From: Hepsetus odoe
Lineage: Eukaryota; Chordata; Actinopteri; Characiformes; Hepsetidae
Assembly (NCBI GenBank): GCA_017165825.1
Contig: CM029370.1
Span: 23,241,945-23,305,944 of the forward strand
Length of the DNA stretch: 64,000 bases
Reading direction: 5' to 3'
Below the pieces are notes generated by a model that made no database searches, was not told where the DNA came from, and saw only the letters and a list, made by a program, of their open reading frames with translations. Numbering within the stretch: the stretch's first letter is position 1; each line of letters begins with the position of its first letter. Shown one piece after another: positions 1 through 12,500 of the stretch. Both the position numbers and the translations under genes were made by a program.

Positions 1-984
1 CAACCCTACAGAAGAAATTGTATTATAATTTTTAGGTGTTTACAACAATACTGAGGCACCAGCAATTCATACACATCACAGAAGTTCTGTACTTTAATTT
101 TCAAAAATGATAATTTAAGTAAATAGGAGCATTATAAAAAAAGCACATACTGGAATTTCTGTGGTGGACTTCAGTTCAACCATCTATTCATTGTGCACAT
201 TCACATAAAACCGAAGCATAGCTCTACGGTGCAAAAGAGTCTTTCTCATTGAGAAGAAGCCCTGAATATCAGAAGAGAGCCTAAAACAGGCGCAGCCTCA
301 CATCCAAACAGGGCTCTAAGCCATCAATAATACAGGCTGTGTAGTACACACATGGCAGGTGGTTACACAAAACATCATAGGCTGCAATGAATATTTCATA
401 CACAGGCTATTTGGAATGTACACCAGAGTGTATTCACCCTCCTCTGAAACCAGATGGGACCCGGCTGAGATTGCTGTTTCTGGGTTCAAAGTTAGAAGCA
501 ACACTAGGATCTTTGCATGCTTATAATAATGTGATCAGTTTTGAATTGACCAAGTATACCAAAGTATATATATTTAATTTGAACCTCTCCTCTCCCAGAT
601 TGACCAGTAGTTTCGGGTCAACAGCTGGCTTGAACGATGCTTCAGCAAGTTAAATCAGGTGCTGCTGATTTAACAGTGTGTACAGTGTGTTATTGTTTGG
701 TGCATCAAGGCGAAATCTGGAACTAAGGTTATGTTACTGAAAACAGCTTATAAGATATCAGCTCTTTAAACCATACATTACTTTTAACTTAATTTCCCTT
801 TATTTTTATTTAAGTTAATTTAAGTTAAAATTAACTTTTTTTTGTCAGTGAAAGCATGTAAACAATTTAGCTAAACCCCTCAGTTCTTATCCTTTGTGTT
901 CTTTTAATGTATGGCTGAGGAATAGTTCTCCAAGTTCCCTGAAGGAAGGGTTCTTATTTGCAGTCCAGTCCCTGTATCAGGGGA

Positions 985-1013
985 CAACAACAACAACAAC
1001 AACAACAACAATA

Positions 1014-1047
<34 letters not shown>
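985..1047. repeat. Compound microsatellite (CAA)n(TAA)n
   Basis: Uninterrupted CAA units pass through ATAATAG into about ten TAA units. It also produces the artificial threonine/isoleucine-rich open frame on the plus strand here. Confidence 0.95.
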
Positions 1048-1048
<1 letters not shown>

Positions 1049-1110
1049 CAGTATACAGGTAACACCTAAAACATAACAATCAGTACAGTATGATTGCTTC
1101 ACAGTAGCAG

Positions 1111-1112
1111 AG

Positions 1113-1148
<36 letters not shown>

Positions 1149-1150
1149 CA
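1111..1150. repeat. (TA)n/(CA)n microsatellite
   Basis: Alternating TA with one TG interruption, ending in four CA units. Confidence 0.85.
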
Positions 1151-3499
1151 ATTTTATAATAATATGTATTAATCCAAAATTCAAAAATCTAAATCTTATC
1201 TTAAGTTTTTTGCCACTTATATAATTGATACATCTACAGTTTTATGAGAAGAGCAACAAAAAACCTCATCCCTGCATAAACCCCCCGACCACTGTCTCCA
1301 GGATCCAACCATTTGCCATATATATTCACAAGTAGCAAAAATGTTCCCCCAGAAGTGCCCCCAGGCGTAGATCTTTAGTATTTCAACGTCTACACAGCAG
1401 TGAATAAAGAATCTGTTGTAGTGCTGTGGCGTCTATAGTCATGAAGCTGCACACCTTTAAAATGAAATAGTAAAGAACATAATGGGCAGTTTTAACAGTC
1501 ATGATCACTTTAGCAATAATGTCCTCTCAAAAATCACTAAAGCCACTACAATGATCCCAGAAATATGCTAAGCTTAATTTGCATTTCAAATGTGATGTAG
1601 TTCACTCCCCCCTCCAAAAAAAAAAAAAGTTATTTTAGGCCATGGAGATGACTGTGGCACACAGAAGTGCCTAAAGTACTGCATATTCAGCATGCAGTGA
1701 GAGGGAGGGAAAAAGAGAACAATATCCAGCTCACATCACCAGCAAGACGCAGAACACAATAGACACCAGTTATTCTATAACAGAAAAAAGCAACCCTAAA
1801 TATGAGAGGCATCCCAAATCTTGATGAGCTGAATAATTTATACATGCAGAAATCAAAGGGCACTGGAGTTTCCTTTAACCCAAATTCTCCACTGTCCTGT
1901 GCCTCTCTACTAAACTGCTCAACAGGAAAAAAAGCTTTGTCTTTCCCCTCCAGTGCCTTTAATTCCATTAAACTAATTACAATAAGTGATCCACACCAGA
2001 CTCCAAAGCACAGAAGCCATAAAGCACTGATTGGGGTAATAATCGGAGCCTTCACAGGGATGTTCAGTGACTGTTTGAAGAAGCACCATTTGCAGTGCAT
2101 TGGTGTTTGGCCATGGTTAAATGATGAGTTTGCATGCATCTATAGGCAAACATTAAACATGTTTCTCTCTTCATTTTGGCAGGCTGGGCAAGCTCATTAG
2201 CGAGGAAATAGCTGCCAGCTGGGTTTCCCATTGGGAGTCGATTTCCTTTCACCAAGTTCTCGGGCAGTGCAGCAACCCATGATGAATGAACTTGGCTGGC
2301 CTATTTCAAATGTCTCTGACATGCAGAGGTAATAACATGCCTGTTTAGGAGCCAAGAGGGGACACTTGTGAAAATAAATAATCAATTTCAGAAAGACATG
2401 CGTGTGTAAACATTAACTTGGATCCCATCTAGTTTTCCAATAACATCTGTACAGTTTCATATTAATGTGTTTGATAGCTAGCCAAGGAAAAGGACGTCTG
2501 CACATGAAACACAAAATAAAGCACACTTAATTTTTCATTTCCACAAGAAAGAGCACATTGGAACGCAGATTCCCACCCGTTTCTGTTTTATCTAAACACT
2601 TCACACTTTGCAAATATTAATGATGTGAGTGTTCCTTCTGCTGACTGCTTCAACTAAACAGGACGATGACAGATGTTCAAAACAGTAATATCACTTTTAC
2701 TCGGTCTGCCCAAAGGTTCAGAATCTGCTCCTTGTTTTTCATGGGTCAAACACTGCAAATGAACGTACTGCTATGAATAGTATTGCATTGTAATGTATTT
2801 AGCATTTAATTCCTTGAAATGTTATCGCTGCATATAATATATTTTAATAGCAAAAAGCAAAATACTAAATTATGTCTTGTATGCTTAATATTATTCGTCC
2901 AACTTCAAATAAAATTGTAGTGCAAGCATTGTAATGATAGAATGATAACTGCTTCACTGAAATACAGCCTGTGAATGGATATTAACTGCTTATGAGATAC
3001 CTGCCTGTGGAAAAATCCACAAGATGCAAACTGACAAAGGCAACATTAAGAGGAAACCTTCAGTTCCCCTTGTAAACATCCACTGTCGTCTGGTTCACTT
3101 TGATAGTCTTTTACACATCAAGTAAAGAAAAAAATAGGGATCACTCAATGTGACAACATAATGGAAAGGTTATGAAAGGAGAACTTACGGCTAGACTATA
3201 AAAGCATCATGACAGAAAACTCAATAATCAATATGCCTTGAAAACAGGAAATACACAACAAAGAAAAAACAAACGTGCAGAAACAAAGATCAATGTTTGT
3301 TAGAAATGGTCTGAACGAAATGGGATTTCCACAGTGAAGTGTGGATGAGTGGAGATAAATGATATTCAGTGATAAACCACAAATATGCTTTGGACAAGGA
3401 GATAATGTTGTAACTTTTCTTTTTACAATCTGGGCTTGCATGTCAGATAAAGGACGAGTGATGATGACAACTGTTTTCTCAACCGTCAATGTACAGATA

Positions 3500-3712
3500 T
3501 CTAGTGGTTAGGTAGCTGACCCTATGATCAAAGGGTCGTGGGTTCAAGTCCTTGGATGTGTGGGTTTTCCTGAGGAACCCTTGAGCAAGGTACTGCAACA
3601 TCACTGCTTCCCATGCGCTGAATATGGCTGACCACTGAGAAGCATGTCATTGTGGTTCACTTGTGCTGTGCTGGGGTGTGTTTGCAATGAAAAATAGTCA
3701 TTTTCACATTTT
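3500..3712 (+). repeat. tRNA-derived SINE, family A, diverged
   Basis: It has a box A-like CTAGTGGTTAGG, a box B-like GTGGGTTCAAGTCC, then the family body (CCCTTGAGCAAGGTAC, CATCACTGCT, GTGGTTCA, GTGCTGTGCTG) and a TCATTTTCAC tail. Several substitutions mark it as an older copy. Confidence 0.8.
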
Positions 3713-5228
3713 GGTTGCTGTTCTCATTACATAAATAGAAAACAGGCTTGTGGATCATGTGATTTTCAGGAGGATAATGGATTTCACAGAGTATTCAAAG
3801 ACTGTAGTCTGTTAAAACCCATGTTTAGAAAAGGCATATCAACTCAAAGACACTGCCAGCAAACAGTCTGGATCTCAAGCCGATTCAGTTTATGGTGGAA
3901 ATTCTAAGAAATGGTCCATGACGAGGCTCCGTCCTGCAAAGCTGAACTGTCAAGTGCTATTTGAGAATGTTGAAACTTGATGGAAAATGGTTTTCATTAG
4001 AGAAGTCTATGCCTTCAAGATTTCGGACTTTAAGAGAAGCAAAAAAGAAATAACAGTGATTTATTTGCTGATGATTCCATCATTTTTTCTCAACATTGAG
4101 TGATTCCATTATTTATTCCTCCACTTGATGTGGAAAAATGTGGCAATAATTAATATGTTTTAATGGGGTTAGTTTAAGGTATTTTTCCCAGAGTCAAAAA
4201 TAGTTTGTGTATTTGTAAGTACATTTTTATTTTTCATTTCTGCAAGGACTTGTTGTCCTGTAGCCCTTCATTTGGCATTCTCCCAGAAAGCCTCTGAATC
4301 GTGAACCTTGAGAAAAACATAGCATTTCACAATAAACTCATCAGTCCTTTAGCTTAATCCACATGTTTTGAAAATGCAGTCTGGGGTGCATAGAAAAAGA
4401 CCCATGAGCCTCTTTGCTTTTTAGCTGCTTGTGTGAGTGATGCAGGCTGTCTAAGGCCATTTCTCTGCCTGCTGCAGAGTTGACAGGCGTCTCAGCTGTT
4501 CCCCTGACAGCGCATCACTGCTACCAAAGCTCAAGAGCAGCACAGGGCTGACACTGCCTTCTAGTTCACCTCAAAGAGCACCAGCAGCAATACAAAGCAC
4601 GCAAGTGCAACTTCAGCTACAATGCATGACTTAACATAAAGCACATACTCTGCACACAGACACCACAAAAGTCTTTGAAGTCTGAACATTTTCTGACTGT
4701 AACTTTCCATTTAAGTGGGAAAATATCACAGCATAAAATTGTAAAGGTTTATTTAGCATTATTAGCCTTTAATATTGGGATGTGTCAAAGAAAGCGGGGC
4801 AAAAACATATTTTGATTGTGAATCATTTAAAAAGTATTTAATCGAGATTGAAAATGTATGTATAAACATATTTACCATTTAAAATAGCTGACACAATTAA
4901 AAGTTATCAGAACCACTTCAAATTCACATATCGGCCTTAATACAGACTACATATTTAGACTATATTTAAGTATCAGATAAGTTGTTCAATGTAAACTTCC
5001 AAAATAAATTAACCAAACTTAATACATATACATTTTCGTTTATTTATATGGTTAGAAGCTCTAACTGTTAAATATTTCAATCAAAATGTTGCCATATTAC
5101 ATCAAGAAACAAAAGACGCCCCTGGCCAGCAGAAAAATTGTGGCTGGTGGGTGGTGAACATTGCTTTCCCACTCCTGCAAAAATTTTCATTCATTTTCAT
5201 TCTGTTCTAAAGGGTACTTTAGTGGTCA
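3713..5228. other. Non-coding, nothing recognised
   Basis: AT-rich sequence with only short frames on both strands. No repeat family, RNA gene or splice-bounded frame was recognised. Confidence 0.5.
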
Positions 5229-5439
5229 AGGGGCAGTGGTGGGCTTTTGGTTATGGACTGGGCCCCAGGATTGGAAAATCATGGGTTTGAATCCTAGACC
5301 CGTAAGTTTCCCGCAGTCCCCTGAATTTGGTACTGTCCCCATCCCTGCTCCCCCAAAGCTGGATATAGCTGCCATGCGTGGCTCACGGTGTGCTGTGTAT
5401 CACAGTGATAGATAGTCACATTCAATTTCACTTTCACTT
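5229..5439 (+). repeat. tRNA-derived SINE, family A, diverged
   Basis: Starts GGGGCAGTGGTGGGC, has a box B-like ATGGGTTTGAATCC, the body motifs ACTGTCCCCATCCCTGCTCCC and GTGTGCTGTGTATCACAGTGA, and ends in a TTCACTTTCACTT tail. Box A is degraded. Confidence 0.8.
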
Positions 5440-5493
5440 AAGCATCCTAAGAAATATCTGCCCAATTGTTCCCAAAATTGAAAAATGATATAC

Positions 5494-5701
5494 ATTTACA
5501 TTGCATTTGCGGCATTTGACAGACACTCTTACCCGAGCGACTTCCATGTCCTAACTACAGGGACAGTCCCCCTGGAGCAACTTGGGGTTAAGGGTCTTGC
5601 TCAGGGACCCAGTGGTGGTAGTGCCAGAGGTGAGATTCAAACCTGGGACCTCTTGAGCTATAGGTCCTTAGGCAAGTACCCTAGCACTAGACCACCACCA
5701 T
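5494..5701 (-). repeat. tRNA-derived SINE with L2-type 3' tail (family B)
   Basis: On the minus strand it starts at the 5701 side with TGGTGGTGGTCTAGTGCTAGG (box A), followed by GGTTTGAATCTCACC (box B), GGGTCCCTGAGCAAGACCC and GGGGGACTGTCCCTGTAG. It ends at the 5494 side with the L2-like tail (AGAGTGTCTGTCAAATGCCGCAAATGC). Head and body are shared with the copies at 13791, 17273 and 18432. Confidence 0.85.
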
Positions 5702-5817
5702 AGCAAGAGGACGGTTGCTAAAAGGAAGTTCTTAAGATAAAACGTAAATTTTATCTGCATCTGTTTGTAACCCACTCTGCCCAACACAGGGATATTTTAT
5801 TGCACATCGTACATTCT

Positions 5818-6073
5818 GGGGCAGCGGTGGCCTAGCGGTTAGGGTGTTAGCCGCATGATCGGAGGAGCGGGGGTTCAAACCCCTTCCCAATAGGTTGCCC
5901 TGAGGTACCCTTGAGCAAGGTACCGTCCCCATCACTGCTCCCTGGGCGCTTTCAATAGCTGCCCACTGCTGCATGGGTTTGAGTGTGCATGGGTTAAATG
6001 CAGAGGTCCAATTTCGTTGTGGTTCATGTGTGCTGTGCCGTGACCTCGCAATGACAAGTGTTGTAACTTTCAC
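5818..6073 (+). repeat. tRNA-derived SINE, family A, nearly full and little diverged
   Basis: Begins GGGGCAGCGGTGGCCTAGCG, box A CTAGCGGTTAGGG, box B GGGGTTCAAACCCC, body CCCAATAGGTTGCCCTGAGG through CAATTTCGTTGTGGTTCATG, ending GCAATGACAAGTGTTGTAAC and TTTCAC. It differs at only a few positions from the copy at 55971-56228, so both probably inserted recently from the same source lineage. Confidence 0.9.
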
Positions 6074-6431
6074 ATGACAAATACATAAGCTAATTTTCTA
6101 CTACTGTCTGCCTGACATGTCAAACAGAAGAGTGACAGGCATCTCACCTGCTCACTTCACATATGGTGAATGGCTAATGGTGAAAGAACTGAACCTCACA
6201 TAAAAAAAACCTAACGTTTGTCTTTTTTTTGTTGATGGATCAGTTTGAGTTTCTATTACGTGTTTTAGCATGTTTAGAAGCTTAGAAAAGATGGTTCTGT
6301 GCCTTATTCATATATTGCAGCCATAGACTGTTTTGTGTTTCCATTTTTAGGCCTGAAGCTAGAAAGTAAAGGTTGACAATAATGGTCCTTGTCAGACTTT
6401 GCAAGTCATCAGAGCGAAAAATAAGCCTTAC

Positions 6432-6561
6432 CTCTTAATAGCTTTGTAGCAGATGATGACAGTCAGTAGAAGGAAGACTACTGAAGCACAGCTGACTGTC
6501 CCCAACACCAAAATCTCCTCTCTTCCCCAGGGCTTCATCGGTGGAACAGCAGACGTAGCCA
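6432..6561 (-). CDS. prima1: prima1 coding exon 3, linker and transmembrane segment
   Basis: The 130-nt exon enters in phase 1 after a pyrimidine-rich tract ending CTTAG and leaves in phase 2 at GAG followed by GTAAGG. It encodes a short linker (VATSAVPPMKPWGREE), one hydrophobic span of about 23 residues ending VIICYKAIK, and the first base pair of an arginine codon. The positively charged residues after the span fit a type I topology with the tail in the cytoplasm. It lies 20.5 kb from the previous exon, so the assignment rests on matching phase, strand, order and the strong family match of the span. Confidence 0.9.
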
Positions 6562-9500
6562 CTAAGAAGGAGAACGAGAGAGAAACAAATAAAAAAAAGA
6601 GCACTTTTTGAAGTGCTCATGCTGTGGCTGTAACTCTCACCTGTAAAGCTCTGGGGCCGTGGGACAAGGCCGCAGTGCATTGCACCACTCCATTAATCAT
6701 CCCATATCTGAGCGGTGCTTCGTTCAGCCCATTACACAGCCACCTCACCCAGAAACGTATTAGCACTTTAGGGCCCTCCACCATACCTCCTGCGGCACTT
6801 TAAAGTTTGGATGAGTTTTTCTCTGGTAGGGGGGAGTGCCAGCACTGCCGTGCTTTATTGAGTATGGATTTTAATGCCACTTTTAAAAAGGCACGGGAGA
6901 AGGCAAATTAACAGCCCCCCTCATCCTCACAATCACACACAAGTACCGCCTCTACACTCTCTCTCTCTGTGCCAAGCTCTAGATTCAGCATTTTCTGTGC
7001 CTCATCAGCATACAGCAGGCAGATATGGAATACTCCATTAAAGCCAGAGGAAAGCTACTACTACTGTGGACTGACAGGATTTGTTATCTCTCCAGTGGCA
7101 GAGCAAAGAAGAGGGCTGACCTTCATTTCAAACCAAACAATTTCCTTTTGAAAATGCCTGAGCTTAATCAACAGTCAACATTGGCAAGCTGGTGTTTCTG
7201 TTTTTAACAAGTGATGTGCTGATCCAGTATACCCGGATTCTACACTATTGGTACAGATACTTGCTTTAATGACCAGCCAGAAGTAATATCCTTCTAGGAT
7301 AGTATCAACACAAACTGCACAATCCACAAAAACACAGTGGCGGTCCAACTTCTGTAAATTAGACTCTTCTGTAGAGTTATGTACTTTGCTACAATGAAAC
7401 ACAGCACTGAGATCAGACCAGCAGTCATAGATCAGATCTCAGAATTAGCATTATCAGTGGTGGCCTAGTGGATAGTGACTAGGATCAGAAGGTTGTGGGT
7501 TCGAAGCTCTGATCAATAGGATGCCCTGAGATACCCTCGAGCAAGGGTTTCTAAGGGGCAACTGCTCCTCGGCACTGGATGTATGGCTGCCCCCTAAGGC
7601 ATAATGTGTACAGGTAATATGCATAGAAAGAATTACATTGTGGTGTGCTGTGCTGTGTGTTCACAGTGACAAGTAGCCACTTTCACTGTATTAAATATTT
7701 GGAAAACTCAAGATTTAAGTTTTTAATTCTCATATACACTGTAATACAAGTACAGCAGGGAAATGTAGAGAAATGTACCCTGATCTTTCCTGCAGCTTTG
7801 CAAGTTTAGATAGCAGATAAACAGAAAGAGAAAGACATTCCTAAGAACACAAACAGAGAATAATTAATAACTGTACATTGTGCATATCTTCTAGCTGTGA
7901 ATAGGAAAGTGCAAAGCACCACATTGTGAGAACACAGTAAAGTGCGAGTAACAGACTGGTAGAACATAAAAGAGTTATTGAGGAAGTTAAAAGCTTGGTC
8001 TACTTCAGACTCCTCCTCCTTGAGCCTCTCTGTTTTGGCCATGAAACACCTGAAATCTGCTGGCCTAACAGACGGTTACTGGGATGAGTTGTGGGTCTGA
8101 TGATCATAGTTGCAAGTTGCCTGCATTTCCTGGTGCAAATATTCTGCAGAGGTGTTTCAGCTGATCTGGTGGATTGTCCTGCTGCCCTGATTACTCTAAA
8201 AGTCTATCCTGTCCAATACCAACAAGCTGTGTTTTAAAATCTAGGCTGCTGCCAAGAAAGGTGGGTCCTAGCCAGTAGGTGTCTTTGATGGACACAATGA
8301 TCTAAATGATGGAACAAAGGAAAGTGGAGGAACATGTTTTACTTGTTTAAGGTTAAATGTAATCCTCAAATAGAAATATAAGTCAAATAGATCTTATTAT
8401 GTGTATATCTTATTAAGTTAGACTTCTGTGGGACCTCCTCCTTGAACCGCCACCTTATCGTGGTGGAGGGGTTTGCGTGTCCCAATGATCCTGGGAGCTG
8501 TGTTGTCGGGGGCTTTATGAGCCCTGGTAGGGGCACCCAAGGCAAACAGGTCCTAGGTGAGGGAAGAGACAAAGAGCGGTTCAGACCTCTTTTGATGAAC
8601 AATAATTATGGAAGACGTTTTCCCTCGCCCGGACGTGGGTCCCTCGCCTGGAGCCAGGCCTGGAGGTGGGGTCCGATGGTGAACGCCTGGTGGTCGGGCC
8701 TTTACCCATGGGGCCCGGCCGGGCTTAGCCCGAAGAGGCAACGTGGGTCCACCTTCCCATGGGCTCACCACCTGTGGGAGGGGCAAAAGAGGTTGGGTGC
8801 ATTGTGAGCTGGGCGGTGGCCGAAAACGGGGGCCTTGGCGGTCCGAACCTCGGCTGCAGAAGCTGGCTCTAGGGACGTGGAATGTCACCTCTCTGGTGGG
8901 GAAGGAGCCTGAGCTAGTGCGCGAGGTTGAGAAGTTCCGGCTAGATATAGTTGGACTCACCTCGACGCACACCTTGGACTCTGGAACCAGTCTCCTTGAG
9001 AGGGGCTGGACTCTTTTCCACTCTGGAGTTGCCACCAGTGAGAGGCGCCGAGCAGGTGTGGGCATACTTATTGCCCCACGGCTTGGGGCCAGTACATTGG
9101 GGTTTACCCCGGTAGATGAGAGGGTGGCGGCCCTCCGCCTTCGGGTTGGGGGACGGGTCCTTAGTGTTGTCTGTGCTTATGCGCCAAACAGCATTCTGGA
9201 CTACCCACCCTTTCTGGGGTCTCTGGAGGGGGCGCTAGAGAGCGTCCTTCCTGGGGACTCCATAGTTCTGCTGGGGGACTTCAATGCTCACGTGGGTAAT
9301 GACAGTGACACCTGGAAGGGCGTAATTGGGAGGAATGGCCCCCCCGATCTGAACCAGAGCGGTGTTTTGTTATTGGACTTTTGTGCTCGTCACGGATTGT
9401 CCATAACGAACACCATGTTCAGGCATAAGGATGTCCACATGTGCACCTGGCACCAGGACACCCTTGGCCGCAGTTCGATGATCGACTTTGTGGTTGTGTC

Positions 9501-12500
9501 GTCGGACTTGCGGCCCCATGTCTTGAACACTCGGGTGAAGAGAGGGGCGGAGCTGTCAACCGACCATCACCTGGTGGTGAGTTGGCTTCGTTGGTGGGGG
9601 AGGATGCCGGTCAGGCCTGGTAGGCCCAAACGCATCGTGAGGGTCTGCTGGGAACGTCTGGCAGAGTCCCCTGTCAGGACAAGCTTCAACTCCCACCTCC
9701 GTCAAAGCTTTAACCACGTCCCGGGGGAGGTGGGGGACATTGAGTCTGAATAGACTATGTTCCGCACCTCCATTGTCAAGGCGGCTGACCAGAGCTGTGG
9801 CCGGGAGGTGGTTGCTGCCTGTCGCGGTGGCAACCCTAGAACCCGTTGGTGGACACCAGCAGTGAGGGATGCCATCAAGCTGAAGAAGGAGTCCTACTGG
9901 GCCTTTTTGGCCAGTGGGGCTCCGGAGGCAGCTGATAGCGGAATGCGGCTCTGGTGGTTGCTGAGGCAAAAACTCGGGCATGGGAGGAGTTTGGAGAGGC
10001 CATGGAGAAGGACTTCCAGACGGCTTAGAGGAAATTCTGGTCCACCATCCGGCGTCTCAGGAGGGGAAAGCAGTGCACAGTCAACACAGTGTATAGTGGG
10101 GATGGTGCGCTGCTGACCTCGACTCGGGACGTTGTGGGTTGTTGGGGGGAGTACTTTGATGACCTCCTTAATTCCACCAACATGCCTTCCGAGGAGGAAG
10201 CAGAGCCTGGGGACATAGAGGTGGACTCTTCCATCTCTGGGGTCGAGGTTGCCAAGGTGGTCAAAAAGCTCCTTGGTTGTAGGGCTCCGGGAGTGGATGA
10301 GATCCGCCCAGAGTTCCTCAAGGCTCTCGATGTTGTAGGACTGTCAAGGCTGACACGCCTCTGCAACATCGCATGGACATCGGGGACGGTGCTTCTGGAT
10401 TGGCAAACTGGGGTGGTGGTCCCCCTCTTTAAGAAAGGGGACCGGAGGGTGTGTTCCAACTATCGAGGGATCACACTTCTCAGCCTCCCGGGGAAAGTCT
10501 ATTCAGGGGTCCTGGAAAGGAGGGTCCGTCGGATAGTCGAACCTCGGATTCAGGAGGAGCAGTGTGGTTTTCGTCCAGGTCGCGGAACAGTGGACCAGCT
10601 CTACACCCTTAGCAGGGTCCTGGAGGGTGCATGGGAGTTTGCCCAACCAGTTTACATGTGCTTTGTGGACTTGGAGAAGGCATTCGACCGTGTCCCTCGG
10701 GGCTCCTGTGGGGGGTACTCAGAGAGTAACAGGATTCCCTGTTAAGGGCTGTCCGGTCCCTGTACAACCGGTGTCAGAGCTTGGTCCGCATTGCCGGCAG
10801 TAATTCGGACCTGTTCCCGGTGAGGGTTGGACTGCGCCAGGGCTGCCCTTTGTCACCGATCCTGTTCATAATATTTATGGACAGGATTTCTAGGCGCAGC
10901 CAGGGCGTTGAAGGGGTCCGGTTTGGTGGGCTCAGGATTGGGCCACTGCTTTTTGCAGATGACGTTGTCCTGTTGGCCTCATCATGCCTGACCTTCAGCT
11001 CTCTCTGGATCGGTTCGCAGCCGAGTGTGAAGCGGCTGGGATGAGAATCAGCACCTCCAAATCTGAGGCCATGGTCCTCAGTCGGAAAAGGGTGGAATGC
11101 CCTCTCAGGATTGGGACTGAGACCTTGCCCCAAGTGGAGGAGTTTAAGTATATCGGAATCTTGTTCACGAGTGAGGGTAAAATGGAGCGGGAGATCGACA
11201 GGCGGATCGGGGCAGCTTCTGCAGTGATGCGGGCTCTGCATCGGTCCGTCATGGTGAAGAAGGAGCTGAGCCAGAAGGCAAAGCTCTCAATTTACCGGTC
11301 GATCTACGTTCCCACCCTCACCTATGGTCACGAGCTGTGGGTAGTGACCGAAAGAACGAGATCGCGAATACAAGCGGCCGAAATGAGTTTCCTCCGCAGG
11401 GTGTCTGGACTCTCCCTTAGAGATAGGGTGAGAAGCTCAGTCTACCGGGAGGGGCTCAAAGTAGAGCCGCTGCTCCTCCGCATCGAGAGGAGTCAGATGA
11501 GGTGGCTTGGGCATCTGATTAGGATGCCCCCTGGACGCCTCCATGGTGAGGTGTTCTGGGCACGTCCCACCGGAAAGAGACCCCGGGGAAGACCCAGGAC
11601 AAGCTGGAGAGACTATGTCTCTCGGCTGGCCTGGGAACGCCTTGGGATCCACCCGGAGGAGCTGGAAGAAGTGGCCGGAGAGAGGGAAGTCTGGGCATCC
11701 CTGCTGGAGCTGCTGCCCCCGTGACCCGACCTCGGATAAGTGGAAGAAAATGGATGGATGGATGGATGGACTTCTGTGGGACTATAGGATGCAGGCAGAT
11801 CATTGGTGATTATGAAATTGTACAGATGGATTATGGGCCACAAAAGACCATTGAAAATGGTCACATTGTAGACTGCATTTCTAAGCTGCATTAAAGTGAT
11901 CTTTCTCAGTGGATTGGCGTTTGATGATTTATTGGTTTTTAAATGTAGTACACATGGATCTTTGCCTACCTTTTCAGAGCTATAGCCTTTTAATTTTCAA
12001 GGTTTCTCTAATTAAGCTTTGCTCTTTACCATGTATGCTCCATCTTGTCACACTAGCTCTGCATTCCTGGTATCCTACACACCTGTAATTTGTTTATAAC
12101 CCATTCTAATTATAACCTCCAGCTGTGTCTCATCTGTGTTGTTTATGCTACCCTTGGTTTTGCTTGAACTTTGCCATGCACTGCGGCTGCTGCTCTCATG
12201 AGTTTCTCCTTGGCTTTGCCTTTGTTTGTCCTGCTGTTTATTTCTGTTTGTTCCAATATTCCCTTGTCATGTATTTATCTGGCCCTGCTTGTGCAATTAA
12301 ATTATGAATTTTATTAGGAAATTGGTGCCAATACTAGATTTGCAGAAATGATACCAATGTAAACAAACCTTTGCTTTTTTTAAGGTCAGGGAATTCCAGC
12401 AGTGCTTTGCCCAGAAGCAGGTCAGCACGTCCCAAATGGCAGTGAAACTGTAGCATGAAAACAAGCACAACCTGCACATGCTGTTTTTAGCTTTGACAGT

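Larger units (their letters stand above)
1..3499. other. Non-coding, probably prima1 intron 3; simple repeats only
   Basis: No exon recognised. The missing prima1 tail exon was looked for on the minus strand (a lysine/proline/arginine-rich start in phase 2) and not found. The minus-strand open frame of 150 codons at 1687-2139 has no splice context or family match. Microsatellites lie at 985-1047 and 1111-1150. Confidence 0.5.

Noticed and set aside
1687..2139. Minus-strand 150-codon frame, considered as a prima1 tail exon or separate gene
   Set aside because: No resemblance to the expected lysine-rich tail, no fitting acceptor phase, irregular composition.
8553..9065. Open minus-strand frame of 170 codons
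   Set aside because: Antisense shadow of the Rex3-like endonuclease in GC-rich LINE sequence; no family features of its own.
9556..9981. Minus-strand frames inside the LINE (also 10025-10459, 10774-11241, 11519-11803)
   Set aside because: Shadows of the reverse-transcriptase region.
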